Below, one piece after another: positions 7,447-14,629 of a stretch of DNA of 17,367 nt; the first letter of the stretch is position 1, and each line of letters starts with the position of its first letter. The notes beneath the pieces were generated by a model that made no database searches, was not told the DNA's origin, and was given only the letters and a program-made list of their open reading frames with translations. Position numbers and translations under genes: made by a program. This stretch comes from an uncultured Lentisphaeria bacterium (lineage in GTDB: Bacteria > Verrucomicrobiota > Lentisphaeria > Victivallales > Victivallaceae), in assembly GCA_903821255.1 (NCBI GenBank), contig CAIJKT010000427.1:1-17367 (forward strand). Reading direction: 5' to 3'.

Positions 7447-8922
7447 TTGCGGACACTGATTATCATATCAGCGGCAGTTTTGATCGCCTCGGCAGCGGCA
7501 GTTGCCGCATTGTTCTGGTGGCTCGACCGCCCGGTTCCGGCATATGTCGTTCCCGGCCTGCCGGGGCAGGATAATGCGCCGAAAGAAAGATCACGCGGAG
7601 AAAAAGTGGAAATCGGCAAATTCTTCAGGAAGTTTTCCGATGACTGCGATTCAGGCCTTACGGGAGAATGGAGCCGGTTTCGCGGCGGGGATTCTTCAAA
7701 TATCTGCAACGACGGCGTTCCGCTGGCCGATGCCTGGCCCAAACAGGGGCCGCGGATTTTATGGAGTCAGAAGCTTGGCGAAGGCCATGCGGCGGCGGCA
7801 ATTTACAGGGGCAGGGTCTTTGTGCTGGATTATATTGAAGAGATCAAGGCCGACGCGCTCCGGTGTTTCTCGCTGGCCGACGGCCGCGAACTCTGGCGCA
7901 GATGGTATATTGTGGACGTTAAACGCAATCACGGACGCTCCAGAACTGTTCCGGCAGTCAATGAAAACGTCGCCGTCACCATCGGCCCGAAATGTCAGGT
8001 GATGTGTGTAAATTCCGTCAATGGCGATCTGCTCTGGGGTATTGACCTGGTTGCGGAGTACGGCTCCACGGTGCCGCAGTGGTATACCGGACAATGTCCG
8101 CTGATTGACGGTTCCGTAGTGGTGCTGGCCCCGGCCGGCAAAGATGTGCTGATGACGGGCATTGACGCCGTCTCCGGAAAAGTCCTGTGGAAAACGCCGA
8201 ACCCGGCCGGCTGGAAAATGTCGCATTCCTCGGTAACTCCGATGACTTTTGACGGACGCCGGATGTATGTATACTGCGCCCAGGGCGGAATTGCCGGAAT
8301 TTCGGCGGAACCCGCGGATGCGGGAAAGATTTTATGGGAGAGTTCCGTCTGGTCGCCGTCAGTTGTCGCGCCGTCGCCGCAACAGCTTCCGGGCGGAATG
8401 GTCTTTGCCACCGCCGGTTACGGTTTCGGCAGCGTAATGCTGAGAATAAAGCATGAAAATGACGGCACATTCAAAGCGGAAACAATCAGGAGTTTCAATC
8501 CGCGGCAGGCTCTTTCACTTGAACAACAGTCTCCCATACTGTACAATAATACACTATACGGGATTAGACCCAAAGACGCCGGCGACGGCCGCTGCCAGCT
8601 GGTCGGGGCCAATCCCGGGAACATTGCTGAATTTATTTATGCCGGCGGCCGGGAATTAAGATTCGGGCTGGGGCCGTTCATCGTCGCGGACAATAAGTTC
8701 TACATTCTCGACGATAACGGTACACTGACCATGATGAAAATTGACGGCTCCGCCGGAAAAATACTGGGCAGCCGTCGCATCATCGATGGTAATGACGCCT
8801 GGGGGCCGCTGGCCGTTGCCGACGGCAGAATGATTTTGCGCGACTTGAACCAGATGGTATGCATTGATCTTACAGGAAAAATCAAAGACCGGGAAGAGGT
8901 GAAGAATCATGGAAAAAAGTGA
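7447..8922 (+). CDS. Membrane-anchored PQQ-like beta-propeller protein
   Basis: A 491-residue protein. TTG at 7447 is chosen as start because GGAG at 7437-7440 lies six bases upstream and the first codons give a Thr-Leu-Ile-Ile...Leu-Phe-Trp-Trp-Leu membrane segment (about residues 3-26), acting as an uncleaved anchor or signal. A proline-rich linker follows, then Glu-Trp-Ser-Arg-Phe-Arg-Gly-Gly near residue 77, the variant of the WPxFRGP entry motif, and then propeller blades recognisable from LADGRELW, VNGDLLW, VSGKVLW and similar. The propeller should face the periplasm. The gene begins one base after the cyclase stop and overlaps the next gene by 14 bases, so it belongs to the same transcript. 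Catalytic or PQQ-binding residues are not evident. It is similar in type but not close in sequence to the other propellers here, suggesting old divergence, not recent duplication. Confidence 0.85.
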   Translation: MRTLIIISAAVLIASAAAVAALFWWLDRPVPAYVVPGLPGQDNAPKERSRGEKVEIGKFFRKFSDDCDSGLTGEWSRFRGGDSSNICNDGVPLADAWPKQGPRILWSQKLGEGHAAAAIYRGRVFVLDYIEEIKADALRCFSLADGRELWRRWYIVDVKRNHGRSRTVPAVNENVAVTIGPKCQVMCVNSVNGDLLWGIDLVAEYGSTVPQWYTGQCPLIDGSVVVLAPAGKDVLMTGIDAVSGKVLWKTPNPAGWKMSHSSVTPMTFDGRRMYVYCAQGGIAGISAEPADAGKILWESSVWSPSVVAPSPQQLPGGMVFATAGYGFGSVMLRIKHENDGTFKAETIRSFNPRQALSLEQQSPILYNNTLYGIRPKDAGDGRCQLVGANPGNIAEFIYAGGRELRFGLGPFIVADNKFYILDDNGTLTMMKIDGSAGKILGSRRIIDGNDAWGPLAVADGRMILRDLNQMVCIDLTGKIKDREEVKNHGKK

Positions 8923-9898
8923 ATATCAGGAGGTAAAAAAGGCGGTAATGCTGGTTTCGGCAGCTATCGCGATCACCGTTTTGACGATAATTCTGACCCG
9001 GTCGGACGCATTGCAGAAACCGGTCAAACCGGTAATCTCCGCGCAAACGGCCGGAGCATCCGCCGGCGACTGGCGTGAAATATCTGGAATCAGGCAGGGC
9101 AATGATGAATTCACCGCCGTTGCCGTTGATGATCAAAACAGAATTTATGCCGGAATGAAATCATCCAAAGACGGGAGTTTTTATATTGCCGTCTTTGCCT
9201 CTGACGGAAAACTGCTGGAGACAATCCCGGTTGATGCTAAAGCGTCAAGCCTGGCAGCGACCGCTGACGGAGCGATATATGCCGCCTCGGAAAATCAGAT
9301 ATCGGTAATCTCTCCCGTCAGCGGCAGCCGTCAGATCAAAAAGTGGCAGCCTTTGGCCGATAAAGCTATTTTAACTTCACTGGCGGCTGACGATAAGCAC
9401 GTTTTTGCCGCGGATGCCGGAAACCGTCTGGTTTATGTTTATGATCGTGACGGCAGGCTGACCAATACCGTAAAAGGAACTGACGGCTTTACCATACCCA
9501 GTCCCTGTTTCGATGTGGCTGCCGACGGCAGCGGCGGGTTCTGGGCGGCGGATACCGGACGGCATCAACTGGAGAACTACACCGCGGACGGCAGATTTAT
9601 TGCCATGTGGCAGGCCGAAAAGGACAATGGTTTTCTTGGATGCTGCAATCCGGCGCACTTTCAATTGATGTCGAAAGGGCGTATTGTTACTTCCGAAAAA
9701 GGTCTTGTCCGGATCCGGGTATTCGGTCCGGATGGAAAACTTGAGAGCGAAGTATGCGGACCGGAGGCGTTTGAACCGGGCAGCACTTACGGGCATAATA
9801 TCGCGGTGGACGGCAAAGACCGCATAATTGTTCTCGACCCCGCCGAAAAGGCGTTGCGGATATTTGTCCATGAAAAGAATAAAGGCAATGTTCAATGA
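8909..9898 (+). CDS. Membrane-anchored NHL-type beta-propeller with GCCNP motif
   Basis: A 329-residue protein with one N-terminal membrane helix (about 11-30) and a propeller of NHL/SMP-30-like repeats seen as 'V-A-V-D-D-x-x-R-I-Y-A', 'F-D-V-A-A-D-G-S-G-G-F-W-A-A-D' and 'I-A-V-D-G-K-D-R-I-I-V-L-D'. The striking feature is Gly-Cys-Cys-Asn-Pro at 244-248, followed by a Val-Thr-Ser-Glu-Lys-Gly-x-x-Arg-Ile segment. I recall this pair of motifs from uncharacterised propellers next to iron-sulfur genes in Bacteroidetes and PVC bacteria, but cannot check that here. The adjacent cysteines could form a vicinal disulfide or bind a metal. It starts at an ATG with an AGAGGT-type ribosome site inside the previous gene. 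Its stop overlaps the start of a Tat-type Cys protein, which together with the next two genes forms a redox block. An extracytoplasmic structural or redox role is inferred. Confidence 0.82.
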   Translation: MEKSEYQEVKKAVMLVSAAIAITVLTIILTRSDALQKPVKPVISAQTAGASAGDWREISGIRQGNDEFTAVAVDDQNRIYAGMKSSKDGSFYIAVFASDGKLLETIPVDAKASSLAATADGAIYAASENQISVISPVSGSRQIKKWQPLADKAILTSLAADDKHVFAADAGNRLVYVYDRDGRLTNTVKGTDGFTIPSPCFDVAADGSGGFWAADTGRHQLENYTADGRFIAMWQAEKDNGFLGCCNPAHFQLMSKGRIVTSEKGLVRIRVFGPDGKLESEVCGPEAFEPGSTYGHNIAVDGKDRIIVLDPAEKALRIFVHEKNKGNVQ

Positions 9899-10137
9899 AA
9901 GACACCGGTAATATGAATGTTCCGGATTCAAAATCGCGGCGCGACTGGCTGATGCTGGCCGGCAGAGTCGCGGTCGCGGCGGCTCTTGGACTGGGCGGCG
10001 CACTGCTGCTGCGCCGGAGCTGTCCCGACGGATCATGCCCTGCCTGTCCGGAACAGGGCGGCTGCCGCAAACCTGACGCCGAGGCATTCCGCGAGCAGGT
10101 CCGCAGGCGGAGCAGGGATGGAGGAAAGAAGCCATGA
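9895..10137 (+). CDS. Small Tat-motif membrane protein with Cys-rich tail
   Basis: An 80-residue protein. Residues 14-21 read Ser-Arg-Arg-Asp-Trp-Leu-Met-Leu, a twin-arginine-type motif, followed by a hydrophobic helix (about 22-39, rich in Ala, Leu and Gly). Four cysteines follow it: C43-x4-C48-x2-C51-x5-C57, then a basic tail. The arrangement suggests a Tat-dependent or membrane-anchored domain holding one Fe-S cluster or another metal outside the cytoplasm. It is tied on both sides by 4-base ATGA overlaps, between the NHL propeller and the polyferredoxin genes, and the reading frame is fully embedded in the operon, so it is a real gene despite its size. I do not recognise a named family. 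It may be a small electron carrier or an assembly partner of the NapG-like ferredoxin. Confidence 0.78.
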   Translation: MKDTGNMNVPDSKSRRDWLMLAGRVAVAAALGLGGALLLRRSCPDGSCPACPEQGGCRKPDAEAFREQVRRRSRDGGKKP

Positions 10138-10739
10138 ACGAAGAAATCAAACCGAATCCAGGGGACGAAAAACCGGGAAACACATCCGGCATATCCCGGC
10201 GTAACTTTCTGAAAATATGCGGAATCTCCGCAATGGCGGCGGCCGGGTCGGCAATGGTGCTTAAGCGCAAAGAGCTTGCCGGATCCGTATGGCAGCTTGA
10301 CCCGGAGAAATGCATCCAGTGCGGCAGATGCGCCACCGCCTGCGTCCTTACTCCTTCCGCGGTCAAATGCGTCCATTGCTTTGCCCGCTGCGGCTACTGC
10401 GATCTGTGCAGCGGCTACTTCGTCCAGAAGCCGGTTGCGCTGGATACCGGCGCGGAAAACCAGCTCTGTCCGACCGGCGCGCTGAAGCGCACTTTCATTG
10501 AAGACCCTTATTTCCAATACACCATTGATGAGAAACTCTGCATCGGCTGCGGACGCTGCGTCAAAGGCTGCGCCGATTTCGGCAACGGGTCGCTGTTCCT
10601 TCAGATACGCCATGGACGCTGCAAGCACTGCAATGAATGCGCGATCGCCGTCGCCTGCCCCGCCGATGCGTTTAAACGCGTGCCTGTCACCAACCCCTAT
10701 CTGATGAAAACAGACGTTCCTGGAGGCAAAAAAACATGA
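10134..10739 (+). CDS. Tat-exported polyferredoxin, NapG/MauM-like
   Basis: A 201-residue protein with a canonical Tat signal, Ser-Arg-Arg-Asn-Phe-Leu-Lys at 21-27, followed by a short Ala-rich hydrophobic segment (about 28-43) without an obvious cleavage site, so it may stay anchored. It holds up to four [4Fe-4S] clusters: C60-x2-C63-x2-C66-x3-C70; C79, C82, C86, C89, C92 with C112-Pro; C136-x2-C139-x2-C142-x3-C146; C163-x2-C166-x2-C169-x5-C175-Pro. This layout is like NapG and MauM, periplasmic ferredoxins that accept electrons from a NapH-type membrane partner, and the next gene is exactly such a partner. Both flanking junctions are ATGA overlaps. The likely role is electron transfer at the outer face of the cytoplasmic membrane. 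No nitrate reductase or other terminal enzyme is encoded in the window, so the acceptor is unknown. Confidence 0.88.
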   Translation: MNEEIKPNPGDEKPGNTSGISRRNFLKICGISAMAAAGSAMVLKRKELAGSVWQLDPEKCIQCGRCATACVLTPSAVKCVHCFARCGYCDLCSGYFVQKPVALDTGAENQLCPTGALKRTFIEDPYFQYTIDEKLCIGCGRCVKGCADFGNGSLFLQIRHGRCKHCNECAIAVACPADAFKRVPVTNPYLMKTDVPGGKKT

Positions 10740-12064
10740 GCATGCCGCGAAAAGTGTTTAGCTGTCTGGGACTGTTCTTTGCGGCAATGCCGCTGCTGAC
10801 GGCACAGAACCGCTTCCCGAAGCCGGATTTTACCAACGGCTATAAAGTACCGGAATTAAGTCCGCTGCCGACCGCCGCCTCGCCTCTGGAACGGGCGGTG
10901 CTGCCAATAGCGCCGTATCTGCAGTACGCGGCGCTGGCCATGCTGCTGATCTTCCTGATATTGTCCTGTTACTTTTTGTACCGTAAACGTTCCCGGCGCG
11001 GCGTTCTGGCGCTGTCGCTGTCGGCTGTCGCGTTTTTCGGGTTTATTGTCGGCGGCTGCATCTGCCCGGTCGGCTCCATCCAGAATATTGCCGCCGCCGT
11101 CTTCAACCCTGAATTTCCAATGTCGCCGGTCGTGCTGGGAATTTTTTTGCTGCCGCTTTTCTTCGCGCTCTTTGCGGGAAGAGTCTTCTGCGGTTCGGTC
11201 TGTCCGCTGGGCGCAATTCAGGAAGTCGTCAATTTCTATCCGTTGAAAGTCCCGCCGCTGCCGGACCGCATCCTCCGCACCATCCCTTTATTCTATCTCG
11301 GGTTCGGCGTGCTGGCTGCCGCCACCGGGATCGGGTTCATCATCTGCCGGTTCGATCCGTTTGTCGGATTGTACAGGATGTCCGGGCCGTTCTTCATCCT
11401 GACTGCCGGCGGCGGCCTGCTGCTGCTCGGGGTGTTTGTGGCGCGGCCGTACTGCCGTTACCTGTGTCCTTACGGTGTCCTGCTGGGCTGGCTTTCCAAA
11501 CTTTCCTCCAGACGGGTGTCCATCACTCCGGATGAATGCATCCGCTGCCGGCTGTGCGAAGATGTCTGCCCGGTGGATGCGATCATGCCGCCGTCGCCGC
11601 CAAACGAGGACCGCGAACCGCTGCGCAAATCGCTGCGCCGGATAATACTGCTGCTGATACTGCTGCCGCTGACGGCGGCCGCGTCGGGAGTCACCGGATA
11701 TTTTCTCGGGGCTCCAATCAGCCTGCTGCATCCGAAAGTCGAGCTTTACCGTCAGGTGAGCGCCGAGCTTGCCGCCGGGGACCGTCCGCAAACTGACGCA
11801 TCGCTGGCTTTCCGTTCATCCGGAATCCCGGTGGCGAAACTTCAGCAGGAAGCCGGCGGAGTGGTCTCAAATATCCGCCTCGGCTCCTGTATTCTCGGGA
11901 TCTTCCTGGCGCTGGCGATTATGGCCAGATTGTTTAATTTTTCCACGCGGCGCGAACAGAAGGATTATCAGGTGGAGAACAGTCTTTGCGTCTGCTGCGG
12001 CAGATGCTACAACGTCTGCCCGCGTGATAAACGCAACCGGATCGTGCTCAAAGAAGGCGGGTAG
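10736..12064 (+). CDS. Polytopic Fe-S membrane protein, NapH/NosR-like
   Basis: A 442-residue protein. An N-terminal signal-like helix (about 6-23) and a proline-rich extracytoplasmic stretch precede several membrane helices (about 62-82, 88-107, 130-148, 182-203, 217-236). Cys-Pro motifs typical of NapH/NosR/RdhC proteins lie at helix ends: C108/C110-Pro-Val-Gly, C152-x3-C156-Pro-Leu-Gly and C240-x3-C244-Pro-Tyr-Gly. A ferredoxin cluster follows at C268-x2-C271-x2-C274-x3-C278, then another helix (about 302-324), a loop, a last helix (about 381-400) and a second cluster at C418-x2-C421-x2-C424-x3-C428. Relatives pass electrons from the quinol pool or cytoplasm to a periplasmic ferredoxin. 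The extra helices between the two clusters set it apart from plain NapH. It is coupled by an ATGA overlap to the polyferredoxin gene and is 2 bases from the propeller gene. Class is secure; substrate is unknown. Confidence 0.88.
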   Translation: MSMPRKVFSCLGLFFAAMPLLTAQNRFPKPDFTNGYKVPELSPLPTAASPLERAVLPIAPYLQYAALAMLLIFLILSCYFLYRKRSRRGVLALSLSAVAFFGFIVGGCICPVGSIQNIAAAVFNPEFPMSPVVLGIFLLPLFFALFAGRVFCGSVCPLGAIQEVVNFYPLKVPPLPDRILRTIPLFYLGFGVLAAATGIGFIICRFDPFVGLYRMSGPFFILTAGGGLLLLGVFVARPYCRYLCPYGVLLGWLSKLSSRRVSITPDECIRCRLCEDVCPVDAIMPPSPPNEDREPLRKSLRRIILLLILLPLTAAASGVTGYFLGAPISLLHPKVELYRQVSAELAAGDRPQTDASLAFRSSGIPVAKLQQEAGGVVSNIRLGSCILGIFLALAIMARLFNFSTRREQKDYQVENSLCVCCGRCYNVCPRDKRNRIVLKEGG

Positions 12065-12066
12065 AG

Positions 12067-13794
12067 ATGAATAAAGTCTCTATTAAAACCAGAAATATCA
12101 TTCACCGGACCGCGCTGGCGGTGGTTGTGGTTGCCTCGGTATTTCTGCTGGCCGTGATTATGATCATGCTTCTCCAGTACCGTCAAATCAAACGCACCGA
12201 ACCGCTGGATTCACCGGCGCTGGCCGGACTGCGCGGCCGCTATATCACGGAAGAACGCGGCAATGAACAGTTGAAAGAGCAGATCCGGCAGTTGGACCTG
12301 CTTTCGCGCCGCGCCTGGTTTACCGGGCAGGATCAACTCCATACCGGCGGATTTCTGATTATCGGCGGCATGATTGTAATGCTGACGGCGCTGCAAATCG
12401 CCGCCTCAACCCGTCCGTTTCCGGAAACTCCGCCGGGCGGCGTCACTTCAACCGACAGAGTCGCCGCCCGGGCCAGAACCGGCATTGCCGTCGGCGGCGG
12501 GGCCGTACTGCTGCTGGCTGTAATGACGGTTTTTCTGGTTAAACCCTTTGCGGCACCGGCTGGCGGCAAAGCCTACTCCGCCGTGAAAGCAGCGGTTAAT
12601 CCTCAGCCCGCGGAAACGCCGGCTGCTCCTGAAGAATTTAACCGTAACTGGCCGTTTTTCCGGGGGCCGGACACCATCGGCTTGGCCGGGGACCGCAAAC
12701 TGCCCGGCGGCTGGGACGGCAAAACCGGCAAAGGCATTCTCTGGAAGTCGGAAATCCCGCTGCAAGGCTACAATTCGCCGGTGGTCTGGGGCAGCCGCGT
12801 GTTTGTCTCCGGCGGCAATAAGCAGAGCCGTGAGATATACTGTTTCAGCGCCGCTGACGGCAAACTGCTCTGGCGGCTTGCAGCCGACAATATTCCGGGT
12901 TCTCCGGCGGTTCCGCCGGAAGTAGCCGAAGACACCGGCTATGCCGCTCCGACGATGGCGGCCGACGGCAAGCGGGTTTTCGCGGTCTTCGCCACCGGCG
13001 ATCTGCTCTGTGCCGGCATGGACGGCAAACGGCTGTGGGCGGTGAATCTGGGAGTGCCCAAAAATCACTACGGCTATTCCAGCTCGCCAGTAATCGTTGA
13101 CGGCAGGCTGATCGTCCAGTTCTTTGATGAAAACCGGCAGTTGCTGGCAGCCTTGAACCCCGCCGACGGCAAACCGGTATGGAGTGCCGACCGCAAAACC
13201 TCAATCTCCTGGTCTTCCCCGTCGGTGATTAACGCCGGCGGGCGCAAACTTATCGTAACCGTCACTTGTGACGCCGTGGAAGCTTTCGACCCCGCCAGCG
13301 GCAGTCCGGTCTGGCAGTTGAACTGCATGGGCGGCGAAGTCGGCACTTCCGCCGCTTATGCCGAAGGCCGGCTGCTGGTCGCCAACGATAACGCCTGCGC
13401 CGCGGCCATCAGCGCTGACGACGGCAAACTGTTGTGGAAAACTACTGAACTTACGCTGCCGGACGTATCTTCGCCGGTGGCATTCGGGGATGCAATGTAC
13501 CTTTTCGCCAGCAGCGGCGTTGTCACTTGCGTTGACGCCGCCACCGGCAAAAAGCTGTGGGAAAAAGAGCTCGGCGCCGGCTTTTACTCTTCGCCGCTGC
13601 TGGTTTCCGGGCGCATTATTGTGTTCAATATGGAAGGCAATGCCTTCATCATCAAGCCGGACCGCGAAAAATACGTTCAGGAAGCCGCCTGGTCCCTGGG
13701 CGAAAAAGTCGTCGCCACCCCCGCCATAGTTGACGGCAGACTATATATCCGGACGGACAAGTTCTTATACTGCATCGGCGATACAGCGGAATAG
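12067..13794 (+). CDS. PQQ-like beta-propeller protein with three N-terminal membrane helices
   Basis: A 575-residue protein and the last gene of the operon. The N-terminal third holds three membrane helices (about 14-37, 93-112, 138-158) with an intervening segment (about 45-85) that is charged and probably helical. From about residue 195 (Asn-Trp-Pro-Phe-Phe-Arg-Gly-Pro) starts a complete WPxFRGP-type propeller, with blades marked by SAADGKLLW, MDGKRLW, NPADGKPVW, DPASGSPVW, SADDGKLLW and DAATGKKLW. The three-helix anchor is unusual, since most family members have one signal peptide or anchor, and suggests contact with the preceding polytopic Fe-S protein. Its stop is 2 bases from the stop of the convergent lipoprotein gene, leaving no room for a terminator between them. 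A PQQ cofactor is not shown by the sequence. A docking or electron-accepting role for the propeller is inferred. Confidence 0.87.
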   Translation: MNKVSIKTRNIIHRTALAVVVVASVFLLAVIMIMLLQYRQIKRTEPLDSPALAGLRGRYITEERGNEQLKEQIRQLDLLSRRAWFTGQDQLHTGGFLIIGGMIVMLTALQIAASTRPFPETPPGGVTSTDRVAARARTGIAVGGGAVLLLAVMTVFLVKPFAAPAGGKAYSAVKAAVNPQPAETPAAPEEFNRNWPFFRGPDTIGLAGDRKLPGGWDGKTGKGILWKSEIPLQGYNSPVVWGSRVFVSGGNKQSREIYCFSAADGKLLWRLAADNIPGSPAVPPEVAEDTGYAAPTMAADGKRVFAVFATGDLLCAGMDGKRLWAVNLGVPKNHYGYSSSPVIVDGRLIVQFFDENRQLLAALNPADGKPVWSADRKTSISWSSPSVINAGGRKLIVTVTCDAVEAFDPASGSPVWQLNCMGGEVGTSAAYAEGRLLVANDNACAAAISADDGKLLWKTTELTLPDVSSPVAFGDAMYLFASSGVVTCVDAATGKKLWEKELGAGFYSSPLLVSGRIIVFNMEGNAFIIKPDREKYVQEAAWSLGEKVVATPAIVDGRLYIRTDKFLYCIGDTAE

Positions 13795-13796
13795 GC

Positions 13797-14528
13797 TTAC
13801 GGCCTGGTGAACAGCCGGTTTCTCAATACCGGATTCCACTTCACTGATGCCAGTTCGCTGGTAATTACCAGGTCGCCGCTTTCCGTCACCACGGTATGCG
13901 GAATCATAAATCCGTCCAGCAGTTTATAGTTGCGGAAAAGAGTGACCACCCTCTCGCTGCCGGACGGGCCGGCGTCCTGCTGCTCGATCGTCTTTACCAG
14001 CAAACTGCGCTCTTTGCTGATGAAAATAATTACCGGCTGAACCTCGTAACCGGCCAGCGGATAGCCGGTCAGCTTCCAGCAGTCTTCCCCGTCAATCATT
14101 TCGGAACCGTTCAGGATGGTTTTGGAGAATATGTCTTTAGTGCGGGAGTCCGGCGCCAGGTAAACCGCCTGGAACTTCAACTCTTCAAGTTCTTTTCCGG
14201 CGATTGGCCGCAGTCCGCAGCCGGAATCGTATTCCCAGCCGGTTTTGCCGTCACAGGCGATCACATCCGTGCCTTCCGCGTTCTTGAATTCGAACCGGAT
14301 CTGGGATGGCGACTTGATGCTGACGATCAGTTCGCTCTTCTCTTTGTTGTTTGATATTGCATTATAGGTGAATACGGAAGTTTTGATGGATGGCAGTTTA
14401 TGACCCGGGTCAGTCGCTTTTTCCATCTTCTCGAAAATCGACTCAGCGGAAGGCGGTCCGAAAATCGTCTGACAGCCGGTGACCCACAATGCGGCGGCAA
14501 CTGCGATTAATACCAGTAAACGTTTCAT
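13797..14528 (-). CDS. LolA-like lipoprotein (outer-membrane lipoprotein-sorting type)
   Basis: The start at 14528 (243 residues) is preferred over an in-frame ATG at 14552, because GGAGGA at 14534-14539 lies just upstream of it and a promoter -10 box sits 4 bases from the outer ATG. The protein opens with Met-Lys-Arg-Leu-Leu and a hydrophobic stretch ending in Val-Thr-Gly-Cys19, a lipobox, so it should be a lipoprotein. The rest has the LolA/LolB-like pattern of a half-barrel: an N-terminal helix, a strand with Ile-Arg-Phe-Glu-Phe, then Asp-Gly-Lys-Thr-Gly-Trp-Glu-Tyr-Asp, and later Phe-Met-Ile-Pro. Proteins of this fold bind lipid or lipoprotein acyl chains in the periplasm. It is transcribed towards the operon, 2 bases from the last propeller gene. 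It could serve the operon's lipid product, but opposite orientation makes this only a suggestion. Confidence 0.78.
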   Translation of the reverse strand: MKRLLVLIAVAAALWVTGCQTIFGPPSAESIFEKMEKATDPGHKLPSIKTSVFTYNAISNNKEKSELIVSIKSPSQIRFEFKNAEGTDVIACDGKTGWEYDSGCGLRPIAGKELEELKFQAVYLAPDSRTKDIFSKTILNGSEMIDGEDCWKLTGYPLAGYEVQPVIIFISKERSLLVKTIEQQDAGPSGSERVVTLFRNYKLLDGFMIPHTVVTESGDLVITSELASVKWNPVLRNRLFTRP

Positions 14529-14533
14529 TTTCT

Positions 14534-14539
14534 TCCTCC
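14534..14539 (-). promoter_or_regulatory. Ribosome binding site deciding the lipoprotein start
   Basis: On the minus strand GGAGGA ends five bases before the ATG at 14528-14526. It supports the shorter 243-residue form with a clean lipoprotein signal over the 251-residue form starting at 14552. Confidence 0.75.
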
Positions 14540-14555
14540 ATGCTATATGCAATTT

Positions 14556-14584
14556 ATTGTACTCTCTGATTTAAAATACCACAA
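14556..14584 (-). promoter_or_regulatory. Candidate sigma-70-type promoter for the LolA-like lipoprotein gene
   Basis: Read on the minus strand, TTGTGG (14584-14579) and TACAAT (14561-14556) are separated by 17 bases. The -10 box matches the consensus at five of six positions; the -35 box is weak (TTG only). Transcription would begin near 14549, giving a leader of about 20 bases to the ATG at 14528. The repeat array starts about 45 bases upstream of the -35 box. Confidence 0.45.
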
Positions 14585-14629
14585 CGTCCGGCTAAATCAA
14601 GAATGCCGCCGAAAATCGGGTTATTCCGG

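Noticed and set aside
9377..10628. Two long minus-strand open frames of 329 and 313 codons.
   Set aside because: They overlap each other and lie opposite the NHL propeller, Tat protein and polyferredoxin genes with clear motifs and 4-base junctions. No domain is visible.
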